A stretch of 31,505 nucleotides of DNA from Actinomycetes bacterium (GCA_025464025.1 JAODBP010000100.1:1-31505); one strand, 5' to 3'; counted from the stretch's first letter, positions 1-7,294 are shown. Program-made: numbers and translations. Notes: generated by a model not told the origin, from the sequence alone.

Positions 1-127
1 CCGCCGCGTCGCCCAGCGCTACGCCGACATGGGCGTCGACCGCCTCCTCTGCCACGTCCAGTTCAAGGACATGACCCAAGAGCAGATCTGCGACAACATC
101 CGCCTCCTCGGCACCGAAGTCGTCCCC
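1..127 (+). repeat. Left copy of exact 127-bp terminal inverted repeat
   Basis: Bases 1-127 are identical, base for base by hand alignment, to the reverse complement of 31379-31505. The match stops at base 128 (C here, T in the other copy), although both copies stay similar through their stop codons. The repeat lies in the coding end of two luciferase-like monooxygenase genes that point inward. A length of exactly 127 equals a k-mer size commonly used by de Bruijn assemblers, so it probably marks an unresolved repeat where the contig ends, not a transposon end. Confidence 0.9.
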
Positions 128-139
128 CACTTCCGGTGA
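1..139 (+). CDS. Luciferase-like monooxygenase, C-terminal 45 residues (5' partial)
   Basis: Only the 3' end of this gene lies in the window; the frame is open from base 2 to TGA at 137-139. The 45 residues (ending E-V-V-P-H-F-R) match the usual C-terminus of LLM-class flavin-dependent oxidoreductases, where a G-V-D-x-L-L-C strand is followed by a helix and the last L-F/L-G-T-E-V-I/V-P segment. Such enzymes use reduced FMN or F420 to oxygenate or oxidise small molecules. The flavin reductase at 19924-20412 could supply reduced flavin (inference). Nearly every third codon position is C. The first 127 bp recur exactly, inverted, at the other end of the window, where a second copy ends in Y-F-R. 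The family call rests on a short fragment. Confidence 0.7.
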   Translation, partial: RRVAQRYADMGVDRLLCHVQFKDMTQEQICDNIRLLGTEVVPHFR

Positions 140-179
140 CGGCCACGGTCGAGGTCGCGCGCTCGACACCGGGGCGTCG

Positions 180-311
180 GACGCCGAGGCTGCCGAGCTC
201 GCCGCCGAGGGGACCGATCCCCCCGCGGACCTGAACGCGTCGTCGGAGTTCCGATGCCACCTCGCGCGCGTCCTCGTCGGCCGGGGCCTCGCCGAGGCCG
301 TCCGTCCCTAG
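180..311 (+). pseudogene. Remnant of a CoxM-type FAD subunit C-terminus
   Basis: In frame with the TAG at 309-311 lies a stretch that resembles the last 40 or so residues of FAD-binding subunits of molybdenum hydroxylases (CoxM/XdhB type): a G-T-D-P-P-x-D-L segment, then S-S-E-F-R-x-H-L-A-R-V-L-x-x-R-x-L. In CoxM proteins the matching region reads roughly S-A-E-Y-R-R-H-L-A-x-V-L. There is no start codon with a ribosome site and no N-terminal FAD domain, because the region just upstream is the end of the monooxygenase gene in another frame. I read it as a truncated leftover of a rearrangement. Its stop overlaps the stop of the convergent adenosine kinase gene in the palindrome CCTAGG. Family assignment is by motif memory only. 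Confidence 0.5.
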
Positions 312-1306
312 GGGAAGGGGACTCGGAGGCGGTCGCCCAGGCTGGCAAGCGGTGCCTGGGGCCGGGCCCCGAGCTGCGCGATCACCTCGGCCGCGGCGAG
401 GGCACCCAAGCGAGCCGCCACCCCCACCTCGAAGCCACGGGTGATGCCGAAGAGGAAGCCGGACGCGAAGAGGTCGCCGGCACCCGTCGTGTCGACGACG
501 TCCGCGACCGGCGCCGCGGCGACCTCGAACCGCACGCCACCGGCCGAGACGTAGGCCCCGGCCGCGCCGCGGGTGACCACGACGATGTCCGTCGTGCGCG
601 CCGCCGCTGCGAGCGCGTGCTCGACGTCGTCGGTGTCGTAGAGGAGGCACAGCTCGGCGTCGTTGCCGAAGAGGATGTCGACGATCCCGCCGACGAGCGC
701 TCGGAAGCCGTCCTGGAATCGCTCGACGCAGAACGAGTCGGACAGCGACAGCGCCACCCGGCGGCCAGCGGCGTGGGCCGCGCCCGCCGCCTTGCGGAAG
801 GCCTCCCCCGCCGCCTCGTGGTCGAAGAGGTACCCCTCGAGGTAGGTGATCTCGGCGCGGGCCACGAACCGCTCGTCCACGTCGTCGGGGCCGAGCATGC
901 ACGCGGCGCCGAGCAGCGTGCTCATGGTCCGCTCGCCATCAGGCGTGACCACGATCAGCGAGCACCCCGTGCCCGGACCGGCGTCGGCGGGGGCCACCGA
1001 CACCTCGACGCCAACGGCGTCGAGGTCGCGGGCGAAGACCTGACCGAGGTGGTCGTCGCGGACCCGGCCGACGAACCCGCCGCGCCCGCCGAGGGAGACG
1101 AGCCCGGCCATGGTGTTCGCGGCAGACCCACCGGACGCCTCGACCTGCGGCCGCATGGCGGCGTACAGGTCGAGGGCCCGGCGCTCGTCGACCAGCGTCA
1201 TCGACCCCTTCACCAGCCCGTGCTCCACGAGGAACTCGTCCGACTCCAGGGCGATGACGTCGACGAGGGCGTTGCCGACGGCAACGACGTCGAGCGGCGC
1301 GCCCAC
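308..1306 (-). CDS. Adenosine kinase (PfkB/ribokinase family)
   Basis: A 332-residue cytoplasmic sugar-kinase-fold protein predicted to phosphorylate adenosine to AMP with ATP. Visible motifs: N-terminal G-N-A-L-V-D-V (11-17), the substrate-binding G-G-S-A-A-N (59-64), and the PfkB signature D-T-T-G-A-G-D (272-278), whose last Asp is the catalytic base. Length and N-terminus match the adenosine kinases usual in Actinomycetota and Proteobacteria. The GTG start at 1306 is one base after the metK stop, so the two genes are almost certainly co-transcribed and translationally coupled; I see no strong separate ribosome site. Beside metK its likely job is to salvage the adenosine released when S-adenosylhomocysteine is hydrolysed. 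Other PfkB sugar kinases are possible but less likely. Confidence 0.85.
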   Translation of the reverse strand: MGAPLDVVAVGNALVDVIALESDEFLVEHGLVKGSMTLVDERRALDLYAAMRPQVEASGGSAANTMAGLVSLGGRGGFVGRVRDDHLGQVFARDLDAVGVEVSVAPADAGPGTGCSLIVVTPDGERTMSTLLGAACMLGPDDVDERFVARAEITYLEGYLFDHEAAGEAFRKAAGAAHAAGRRVALSLSDSFCVERFQDGFRALVGGIVDILFGNDAELCLLYDTDDVEHALAAAARTTDIVVVTRGAAGAYVSAGGVRFEVAAAPVADVVDTTGAGDLFASGFLFGITRGFEVGVAARLGALAAAEVIAQLGARPQAPLASLGDRLRVPFP

Positions 1307-1307
1307 G

Positions 1308-2531
1308 TCAGCCGACGAGCTCGTCGAGCCCGGCCTTCGTGCGGAGGTCCGCCGCCCGATCGGTGGCCTCCCACGTGAAGCCCTCGTCCTCCCGGCCGAA
1401 GTGGCCGTAGGCCGCGGTCGGCGCGTAGATCGGTCGACGGAGGTCCAGGTCGTCGCGGAAGGCGGCGGGCCGCAGGTCGAACTGCTCCTGCACCAGGTGC
1501 AGGAGCTCGACCGGCGCGATCGCCTCGGTCCCGAACGTGTCGACCATGAGCGACAGGGGCCGAGCGACGCCGATGGCGTAGGCCACCTGGACCTCGACGC
1601 GTGCCGCGAGTCCGGCGGCCACGAGGTTCTTGGCGACGTGGCGGCATGCGTAGGCCGCCGAGCGGTCGACCTTGGACGGGTCCTTCCCGGAGAACGCGCC
1701 ACCGCCGTGGCGGGCGAACCCGCCGTAGGTGTCGACGATGATCTTGCGGCCGGTGAGACCGCAGTCGCCGACCGGACCGCCGATGACGAAGCGCCCGGTG
1801 GGGTTGACGTAGAACGACTCCTGCAGCTCATCGGGATCGAACAGGTGCTCCGGCAGGGAGCCGAGCACGACGTGCTCCCAGAGCGCGTCGCGGAGGTCGT
1901 CCTCCACGCCCTCGTCGTGCTGGGTCGAGATCAGCACGCCCTCGATGCCGACCGGCCGCCCGTTCCGGTAGCGGATCGTCACCTGGGTCTTGCCGTCCGG
2001 ACGGAGCCCGGCGACCTCGCCGCTGCGGCGGACCGCGGCCAGGCGCCGGGCCAGGCGGTGGGCGAGAGCGATCGGCGTGGGCATGAGCTCGGGGGTCTCG
2101 TCCGTTGCGTAGCCGAACATCATCCCCTGGTCGCCGGCGCCGACCGAGTCGTAGGGATCGGTGTTGCCTTCGACCCGCGCCGCGTAGGCGACGTCGACGC
2201 CCTGGGCGATGTCGGGGGACTGCGCGTCGACCGCCTTGATGACCTGCACGGTCTTGCCGTCGTAGCCGACCGCGTCGCTGTCGTAGCCGATGCGGCAGAC
2301 GGTGTCGCGAGCGATCGCCTCGAAGTCCACGTCGGCGGTGGTGGTGACCTCGCCGGCGAGCACGATGAGCCCGGTGGTGATCAGGGTCTCCAGCGCCACG
2401 CGGGACGTTGGGTCCTGATCGAGGCAGGCATCCAGGATCGCATCGGAGATCTGGTCGGCGATCTTGTCGGGGTGACCTTCGGTCACCGACTCGGACGTGA
2501 ACAGCACATCGACTTCGGCCTGGTCGGGCAC
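1308..2531 (-). CDS. metK: S-adenosylmethionine synthase
   Basis: Makes S-adenosylmethionine from methionine and ATP, releasing phosphate and pyrophosphate. The 407 residues carry the family hallmarks: the ATP-binding G-H-P-D-K (19-23), the signature [12 protein letters not shown] (131-142), and the glycine-rich phosphate loop G-G-G-A-F-S-G-K-D (276-284). Length is normal for bacterial MetK. The GTG start is fixed by GAAGGAG seven bases upstream and by the N-terminal S-E-S-V-T-E-G-H-P alignment. It precedes adenosine kinase by one base and follows an SMP-30 gene across a 257-bp gap that holds a TTGACA promoter and a leader with several hairpins. The product would serve the two methyltransferases at 4817-7270 among many others. 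Confidence 0.97.
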   Translation of the reverse strand: MPDQAEVDVLFTSESVTEGHPDKIADQISDAILDACLDQDPTSRVALETLITTGLIVLAGEVTTTADVDFEAIARDTVCRIGYDSDAVGYDGKTVQVIKAVDAQSPDIAQGVDVAYAARVEGNTDPYDSVGAGDQGMMFGYATDETPELMPTPIALAHRLARRLAAVRRSGEVAGLRPDGKTQVTIRYRNGRPVGIEGVLISTQHDEGVEDDLRDALWEHVVLGSLPEHLFDPDELQESFYVNPTGRFVIGGPVGDCGLTGRKIIVDTYGGFARHGGGAFSGKDPSKVDRSAAYACRHVAKNLVAAGLAARVEVQVAYAIGVARPLSLMVDTFGTEAIAPVELLHLVQEQFDLRPAAFRDDLDLRRPIYAPTAAYGHFGREDEGFTWEATDRAADLRTKAGLDELVG

Positions 2532-2750
2532 GGGAGAGCTCCTTCGGATCGGCGAGGTGGCAGGCAGGCAGAGCTGCTCCCCGCTTCGCCGCCGTCGATC
2601 CGACCTCAGAGACGTCGGCGGCCGGGCGTGCGCCGGCAGGGACGTCGGATGACGTCCGGCTGAGCAGCGCGAGGGGACCAGCACCTTCCGACGAGCCCGG
2701 AACACCGGGACCACACGCTGCCGAACGGCAGCGCACTCATCTGCGATCGA
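2532..2750 (-). promoter_or_regulatory. Structured 5' leader of metK
   Basis: Nothing here looks coding. Read toward metK the leader has several potential stems: an 8-bp palindrome at 2716-2733 (CGCTGCCG / CGGCAGCG), CCCGG/CCGGG just after it, a perfect 7-bp stem GGACGTC-ATCC-GACGTCC (2640-2657), and GCCGCCG/CGGCGGC pairing 2588-2594 with 2616-2622. The ribosome site follows at about 2539-2545. A leader of some 200 nt with hairpins before metK could be a SAM-responsive element, but I could not align it with confidence to a known SAM riboswitch class. High GC alone gives some stems by chance. Confidence 0.35.
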
Positions 2751-2779
2751 TCGTCGCACACCTCGCCGGACGGTGTCAA
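2751..2779 (-). promoter_or_regulatory. Candidate metK promoter
   Basis: On the minus strand a perfect -35 hexamer TTGACA (2774-2779) is followed after about 18 bases by a weak -10-like GACGAT near 2751-2756. It sits just past the stop of the SMP-30 gene and would start the long metK leader. The -35 is convincing; the -10 is not. Confidence 0.45.
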
Positions 2780-2788
2780 CAGTGCCGT

Positions 2789-3652
2789 TTACGGGAGCCG
2801 CACCCGGGCGTAGGGCCCGGGCAGGCCCGGCACCTGGGCCGAGGTGACGTACACCGCACCGCCGATCTCGTCGACCTCGTCGCCGACGCCCGTGCCCGTG
2901 GTGATCCACAACGTCGTGCCGTCGGGCCCACCGAACGCGACGCCGGTCACGAGCGGCTGCGGGAGCTCCAGCTCCACCACCCGCCGACCCTTGGCGTCCC
3001 ACGCCACCACGACGCTGCCCCCCGCCATCGCCACCCAGACGCTGCCGTCGGCGGCGACGGCCAGCCCGTCGGGCACGCCGCCGTACTCGGAGGTGTCGGC
3101 GAAGGGGCGGCGGGAGGCCATCGACGGCTGGTCGAGCGTGAAGGCCCACACGAGCTTCCGGCCGGAGTCGACGTGGTACAGCACCGTGGCGTCCGGGTCG
3201 ATCCCCAACCCGTTGGAGGCCAGGACGTCGTCGGAGACGACCCACGACGAGCCGTCGACGTCGATGCAGTAGAGCCGGCCGTCGTTGGTCCGGGCCTCGT
3301 CCGGACCGAGGGGGTTGTGCGCCATCGATCCCACGAACACCCGGCCGCGGTCGTCCGCGGTGAGGTCGTTGAAGAACACCTCGTCCTCAGCGGTCTCGAG
3401 CAGCACGGTGGTGGCACCGCCTGCCGCGTCGGGGAGCTTGTGGGCGAGGTTGCGGCCCGCGACGACGAAGCCGCCGGCGGCGTGGGCGACGAGCCCGCCG
3501 ATGCCCTTGCGGTGGGCCAGGTAGACCTCGGGCGGGCGGGCATCGACGATGCGGTGGACGCCCCCGTTGGTCATGTCGGCGTAGACGAGCCCGTGCTCCT
3601 CGTACCACCGAGGCCCGTCGATGAGCCCGTAGCCCTCCGCGATGCGACGCAT
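2789..3652 (-). CDS. SMP-30/gluconolactonase/LRE family protein
   Basis: A 287-residue six-bladed beta-propeller of the SMP-30/gluconolactonase family, whose members are metal-dependent lactonases and related hydrolases. It starts with the typical E-G-x-x-x-x-D-G-P-R-W segment carrying the first metal-ligand Glu. The F-F-N-D-L (around 93-97), S-N-G-L-G-I-D (around 146) and [10 protein letters not shown] (around 194) elements match the Asn and Asp positions that bind the divalent metal. No signal peptide is seen, so it should be cytoplasmic. The ATG has GAAGGAG about seven bases upstream. It lies 257 bp before metK with its own promoter between, so shared function with metK is doubtful. The substrate is unknown. 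Confidence 0.8.
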   Translation of the reverse strand: MRRIAEGYGLIDGPRWYEEHGLVYADMTNGGVHRIVDARPPEVYLAHRKGIGGLVAHAAGGFVVAGRNLAHKLPDAAGGATTVLLETAEDEVFFNDLTADDRGRVFVGSMAHNPLGPDEARTNDGRLYCIDVDGSSWVVSDDVLASNGLGIDPDATVLYHVDSGRKLVWAFTLDQPSMASRRPFADTSEYGGVPDGLAVAADGSVWVAMAGGSVVVAWDAKGRRVVELELPQPLVTGVAFGGPDGTTLWITTGTGVGDEVDEIGGAVYVTSAQVPGLPGPYARVRLP

Positions 3653-3690
3653 GCCGGCTCTCCTTCGTGGTTCAGGGGTGACCGATCGGG

Positions 3691-3696
3691 ATCATA
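3691..3696 (-). promoter_or_regulatory. Candidate -10 of the SMP-30 gene
   Basis: TATGAT on the minus strand matches the -10 consensus at five of six positions and would give an untranslated leader of about 30 nt before the ATG at 3652. The -35 region shows no clear consensus. The rest of the 3653-3873 gap has only a repeated GATTCAGCG (3703 and 3725) and no coding signal. Confidence 0.35.
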
Positions 3697-3861
3697 GACA
3701 GGGATTCAGCGCAGGATCCCATGCTGATTCAGCGATTTCTGCCGGCCGAACGGTCGATGCTTCAAGACGTTCGGTCCGGCGATGTTGCCGCGACCTTTGC
3801 GTCGATCCCGGTGGAACGGCCCTCCGCCTACGACCAGCTCGGCGCGGTTCCGGTCGCCGAC

Positions 3862-3883
3862 CCACACCTGAGGTCAGGCGTGG
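3862..3883. terminator. Possible hairpin at the end of the 133-residue protein gene
   Basis: The arms CCACACCTGA (3862-3871) and TCAGGCGTGG (3874-3883) pair at nine of ten positions around a two-base centre. The hairpin overlaps the stop codon of the gene at 3874-4275. It has no U-tract, so termination is only a possibility. Confidence 0.25.
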
Positions 3884-4275
3884 ATGCCGGCCTCCCGCAG
3901 GGTGGCGCTGTCCACGCCGATCTCGCGCCAGGCGGCGTGGCTGATGCCCTTGCGGGCGGCGTAGCTCGCCGCCGACCGGACGAACGCCGCACGCGAGTCG
4001 GCCAGCTCGTCGACCGCCGGGGTGCGGGAGAGCGACTCGAGCTCCTCGAGCAGGTCGGTGCGCTCCTGCACGAGCTGCAGGCGGATCACGCCCTTGGCGC
4101 TGGGAAGCTTCTCGTCGACGGCCACCAAGCGGCGCTTGACCGTCTCGACCGTGCGCTTGGGCCCGCGCTTCCCCGGTACTCGACTCGCCTCGAGCGCTTC
4201 GAGGTAGCGCCGGACGGCGTTGGCCTCCTCGCGCGCAATTCCCAACGCCGTCTGGTGCTCCGCTGCCCGACCCAT
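3874..4275 (-). CDS. Conserved-looking helical protein of unknown function, 133 aa
   Basis: I do not recognise a named family. The protein is highly charged and predicted mostly helical, with no signal peptide or membrane segment. Residues about 1-95 look like a coiled coil with a basic patch (P-G-K-R-G-P-K-R, around 34-41) and a heptad-like L-V-Q-E-R-T-D-L-L-E-E-L-E-S-L stretch. The last third (A-A-S-Y-A-A-R-K-G-I-S-H-A-A-W-R-E-I-G-V) reads like a small helix-turn-helix-like motif followed by A-T-L-R-E-A-G-I. This layout resembles small uncharacterised actinobacterial proteins. ATG start with GAGGG about eight bases upstream. It lies 134 bp downstream of another small helical gene on the same strand, and the two share the D-L-L-x-x-L-x-S-L and L-V-Q patterns. 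Confidence 0.65.
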   Translation of the reverse strand: MGRAAEHQTALGIAREEANAVRRYLEALEASRVPGKRGPKRTVETVKRRLVAVDEKLPSAKGVIRLQLVQERTDLLEELESLSRTPAVDELADSRAAFVRSAASYAARKGISHAAWREIGVDSATLREAGIHA

Positions 4276-4409
4276 CGATTATCCCTCGTCCGCGGTCCTA
4301 CGGGTACGCGAAAGAGCATATGCGATTGCACGGGCTGGGATGGAAACTGCTGGGTACGGGTGTCAGAGAATTGAACGGCAGGATGCCCAGCGGGCGATGG
4401 TTCCGGGAG

Positions 4410-4604
4410 CTACCCGGCGAACGCCAGCGGAAGGTTGCCCATCCCGTTCGACCGGTTGGCCTCGGTCGCATCCCGGAGATGGCTCTGCACGGTGAGACGC
4501 TTCTGCACGAGATCGAGCTTCTCCAGGACGTCGCGCTCGCCGGCGATGGCCTTGTCGAGCGAGCGGAGTCGACGGAGCAGATCCCGGCGGCTGATCGGGT
4601 TCAT
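4410..4604 (-). CDS. Small helical protein of unknown function, 64 aa
   Basis: A 64-residue, charged, probably all-helical protein, starting M-N-P-I-S-R-R-D-L-L. The ATG at 4604 is chosen over one 16 codons upstream because GGAGG stands five bases before it. It has no cysteines, no membrane segment and no motif I can name. The K-L-D-L-V-Q-K-R-L-T-V-Q stretch resembles L-Q-L-V-Q-E-R-T-D-L-L in the neighbouring 133-residue protein, so the two may be related or work together. Its start is 212 bp from the divergent methyltransferase gene, and the shared space holds two copies of the TCAAC-N6-GTTGA repeat. Confidence 0.6.
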   Translation of the reverse strand: MNPISRRDLLRRLRSLDKAIAGERDVLEKLDLVQKRLTVQSHLRDATEANRSNGMGNLPLAFAG

Positions 4605-4676
4605 GGTGCCTCCCTCCCCAGGTGGCCGGGCCCCCTGGCCCGACCGCGACATCCTGCCACGAGTCCTCCGGTAGCG

Positions 4677-4692
4677 TCAACTCCAACGTTGA
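4677..4692. promoter_or_regulatory. Operator-like inverted repeat TCAAC-N6-GTTGA, distal copy
   Basis: Perfect 5-6-5 inverted repeat, extended to gTCAAC...GTTGAc. It overlaps a possible -35, TTGACG at 4689-4694, which is followed 19 bases on by TAGAAC (4714-4719). It lies 124 bp before the methyltransferase ATG. One of six identical-pattern sites in the window. Confidence 0.65.
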
Positions 4693-4732
4693 CGTTGTAC
4701 TCCGTGCCGGAACTAGAACGGACCCGAAGATA

Positions 4733-4748
4733 TCAACGCATATGTTGA
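4733..4748. promoter_or_regulatory. Operator-like inverted repeat TCAAC-N6-GTTGA, proximal copy
   Basis: Perfect 5-6-5 inverted repeat, 56 bp downstream of the first copy and 68 bp before the methyltransferase ATG. It would sit downstream of a start site driven by the TTGACG/TAGAAC promoter, where a bound protein could block transcription. It is also the reason for not using the in-frame ATG at 4742, which lies inside it. Confidence 0.65.
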
Positions 4749-4816
4749 CATGTCTGCCCCGACAGGTGTTGGCTACCTCGGGGCCCCGATCAGGGACCCG
4801 GGACGTGGAGATCGCC

Positions 4817-6010
4817 ATGCGCTCGAGCGAGCAGAGCGAAGCAACGGAGCTCCCCGACACGCCGGTCGGACGGCAGGTCCGCTGGCTGCTCGAGGCATGG
4901 TCGTCCGGCCGGGTGTCCGACGCCGAGGTGGGCGAGCGTTTCGCCCCCGGGTTCTCGTTCGACCGGTTCTCGTCCGGCGACGGCCTGGTGGACCCCGGCC
5001 CACGGCGGGCGTGGCTCGAGCAGGGACGGCGCACCCAGCCCCGCCCGGTGCAGGTCGCGTCGGACACCCCGCTGCAGCTCGCGGTCGAGGTGGCGGGACG
5101 CGACGACTGCCGGACCTGGCACGGCTTCCGGGTCGAGGACGCGCCACCGCACCGGCTGTCCGTCCACTGCTCGATGAGCCCGATGCCTGAGGACGGGGTG
5201 GCGCGAGCGAGCGCCACGATGCAGGTCGGCGCGGTCGGTCGGGCCGCCCACCTCGTCGACGACCCGCCGCACGTCTTCGTCGACGAGATCGCCCGCCAGC
5301 TCCTCACCCCGGAGCACCGGGAGCACCTGCCGACCCGGCCCCGCCGGGGGCCCACCTACCTCACTGCGCTCGTCCGGGCCCGCCTGGCCGAGGACGTCGT
5401 CGAGCAGGCCTACGCCGACGGCTGCCGCCAGTACGTCGTGCTCGGCGCCGGCCTCGACTCCTTCGCCTACCGCCGCCACGACCTCCCCGGCCTCCACGTC
5501 TTCGAGGTCGACGAACCCGTCAGCCAGGACTGGAAGCGCACCCGCCTCGCCGAGGTCGGCATCACCGAGCCCGAGCACCTCAGCTTCGTCCCCGTCGACT
5601 TCGACACCCAACGCCTCGACGAACGCCTCGTCGCCAACGGCTTCGACCCCGACCGACCCGCCGTCTTCTCCATGCTCGGCGTGACGGGCTACATCACCAA
5701 GGACGCCTTCGAGCACACGCTCGACCTCGTCGGCGCCACCTCCGGCAACGAGCTCGCCTTCGACTACCACTGCCGATCGCTCGAGACCGACTTCGACCGG
5801 CTGCTGCTCGCCGTCGTGCGCGCCGCGGGCGAGCCGAACGACACTGCCTACGAGCCCGACGAGGTGATGGTGTTGCTGGCACGGCGCGGGTTGGTCGTCG
5901 TGTGCGACCTCGATCCCGACGGCGCGACGCAGCGGTACCTGGACGGCCGGGCGGACGGGTTGGCGGTGAAGGGGATGACGCGCCTCGTGCACGCCCGGCG
6001 GCCGGCCTGA
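4817..6010 (+). CDS. SAM-dependent methyltransferase (TIGR00027/LCM-like) with N-terminal NTF2-like domain
   Basis: A 397-residue predicted S-adenosylmethionine-dependent methyltransferase. From residue about 187 to the end it matches the TIGR00027 / leucine carboxyl methyltransferase-like family common in mycobacteria: SAM-binding V-V-L-G-A-G-L-D-S (207-215), F-A-Y-R, and the acidic F-E-V-D-E-P strand. The family is normally about 300 residues long; here some 115 extra N-terminal residues (T-P-V-G-R-Q-V-R-W-L-L, F-A-P-G-F) resemble the NTF2/cyclase-fold domain at the N-terminus of ORF12-type serine hydrolases (inference). The ATG at 4817 has GGAG six bases upstream. Two operator-like repeats precede it. 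Residues 187-289 are almost identical to the next gene, unlike the rest. The methyl acceptor is unknown. Confidence 0.8.
   Translation: MRSSEQSEATELPDTPVGRQVRWLLEAWSSGRVSDAEVGERFAPGFSFDRFSSGDGLVDPGPRRAWLEQGRRTQPRPVQVASDTPLQLAVEVAGRDDCRTWHGFRVEDAPPHRLSVHCSMSPMPEDGVARASATMQVGAVGRAAHLVDDPPHVFVDEIARQLLTPEHREHLPTRPRRGPTYLTALVRARLAEDVVEQAYADGCRQYVVLGAGLDSFAYRRHDLPGLHVFEVDEPVSQDWKRTRLAEVGITEPEHLSFVPVDFDTQRLDERLVANGFDPDRPAVFSMLGVTGYITKDAFEHTLDLVGATSGNELAFDYHCRSLETDFDRLLLAVVRAAGEPNDTAYEPDEVMVLLARRGLVVVCDLDPDGATQRYLDGRADGLAVKGMTRLVHARRPA
5373..5683 (+). repeat. Near-identical 311-bp block, copy 1
   Basis: This stretch of the first methyltransferase gene matches 6630-6940 in the second with four mismatches in 311 bases (by hand, about 98.7 percent). 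The sequence on each side diverges sharply. The block uses almost only C-ending codons (nine of ten Leu codons are CTC), unlike the mixed CTG/CTC use around it. This suggests gene conversion or import of a shared module. Confidence 0.9.
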
Positions 6011-6094
6011 GGGCCGACGAGCGGACGACTCACCGTCCGGCTCACATATGCTGATTCACGACGACTATCATGTTGGTGTTTAGGGGGGGCCTCG

Positions 6095-7270
6095 ATGGTC
6101 ACATTTCCAGATTCTCCGGCCGGTCATCACGTCAGTTGGCTGTTCGACGCGTGGGTCGGCGATGAGGTCTCCCAGGCGGAGGCCGAGGCCCACTTCGCGC
6201 CGACGTTCAAGATCAACCGCTTCTCGTCGTCGGGTTCGCTCCTCGATCCCGACGCCCGGGTCGAGTGGCTGGCCCAGGGTCGCGCCCTCCAGCCGACGGT
6301 GAAGGCGGTCGTCGAGCAGCCGGATCCCAACCTGCTCTGCGTGCTGGCCGAGTGCGCCGACGGCACCGCGGCGTGGCACGGCTTCCTCGTCGAGCCCGAG
6401 GCACCGCACCGGCTCACCCTGAACGTCGGCATCGATGCCGTCGACGAAGGCGGCGCCGGCGGGGCGAGCGCGACCATGCAGCTCGGCGCCCTCGGCCGAG
6501 CCGCCCACCTCGCCGACAGCGAGCCGCACGTGCTGGACGACGACATCGCGGCGGTCCTCCTCTCGGCCGAGTACCACTGCCACCTCCCGACCGAGCCCCG
6601 TCGCGGCCCGATCTCGTTCGTGGCCGTGATCCGGGCCCGCCTGGCCGAGGACGTCGTCGAGCAGGCCTACGCCGACGGCTGCCGCCAGTACGTCGTGCTC
6701 GGTGCCGGCCTCGACTCCTTCGCCTACCGCCGCCACGACCTCCCCGGCCTCCACGTCTTCGAGGTCGACGAACCCGTCAGCCAGGGCTGGAAGCGCACCC
6801 GCCTCGCCGAAGTCGGCATCACCGAGCCCGACCACCTCAGCTTCGTCCCCGTCGACTTCGACACCCAACGCCTCGACGAACGCCTCGTCGCCAACGGCTT
6901 CGACCCCGACCGACCCGCCGTCTTCTCCATGCTCGGCGTGTCGATGTTCATCACCGGCGGCGCCCTCGAGCAGACGATGCGGATGGTGGCCCAAGGCCCC
7001 GGCAACGAGATCGCGTTCGACTACAACTGCCTGTCGCTCGAGACCGACGGCGACCGGGTGCTGAAGGCCCTCGTCGCCCAGGCCGGGGAACCCTGGGTCT
7101 CCTTCTACGAGCCCGACGAGATCGAGCGGCTGCTCAAGACCTGGGGGCTCGAGGTCGTCGACGACCTCTCCCCCGCCGACAGCACCGAGCGCTACCTGGC
7201 CAGCCGGCCCGACGAGCTGCGGGTGATGGGCGTGACGAGGTGCGTCCACGCCCGCGTGCCGCTGACCTGA
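6095..7270 (+). CDS. SAM-dependent methyltransferase (TIGR00027/LCM-like), tandem paralogue
   Basis: A 391-residue paralogue of the preceding gene with the same architecture: an N-terminal domain of about 115 residues (P-A-G-H-H-V-S-W-L-F, F-A-P-T-F) and a class I methyltransferase domain from about residue 180, with the V-V-L-G-A-G-L-D-S SAM loop and F-E-V-D-E-P. Outside the shared block the two proteins differ substantially, including the C-terminal region that usually shapes the acceptor pocket, so they may act on different substrates. The ATG is preceded by a G-run (GGGGGGG, five bases away) as ribosome site. The 84-bp gap from the first gene allows co-transcription, although a TATCAT at 6066-6071 could be a -10 of its own. 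The molybdopterin enzyme gene follows after 24 bp. Confidence 0.8.
   Translation: MVTFPDSPAGHHVSWLFDAWVGDEVSQAEAEAHFAPTFKINRFSSSGSLLDPDARVEWLAQGRALQPTVKAVVEQPDPNLLCVLAECADGTAAWHGFLVEPEAPHRLTLNVGIDAVDEGGAGGASATMQLGALGRAAHLADSEPHVLDDDIAAVLLSAEYHCHLPTEPRRGPISFVAVIRARLAEDVVEQAYADGCRQYVVLGAGLDSFAYRRHDLPGLHVFEVDEPVSQGWKRTRLAEVGITEPDHLSFVPVDFDTQRLDERLVANGFDPDRPAVFSMLGVSMFITGGALEQTMRMVAQGPGNEIAFDYNCLSLETDGDRVLKALVAQAGEPWVSFYEPDEIERLLKTWGLEVVDDLSPADSTERYLASRPDELRVMGVTRCVHARVPLT
6630..6940 (+). repeat. Near-identical 311-bp block, copy 2
   Basis: Second copy of the block at 5373-5683, offset by exactly 1257 bases, with four substitutions and no gaps. Two substitutions change the protein (D to G and E to D) and two are silent. 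It covers the SAM-binding half of the methyltransferase domain. Confidence 0.9.
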
Positions 7271-7294
7271 CCACGGCATCGACAGGAGCAGCCC

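Noticed and set aside
2776..2791. Seventh operator-like site TCAAC-N6-GTTTA before metK
   Set aside because: One arm has a mismatch, and the TCAAC half is simply the complement of the metK -35 TTGACA. It is outside the catabolic region, so I do not count it as part of the regulon.
6066..6080. TCATG...GTTTA near the second methyltransferase
   Set aside because: Two or more mismatches and a five-base spacer; it does not fit the 5-6-5 pattern.
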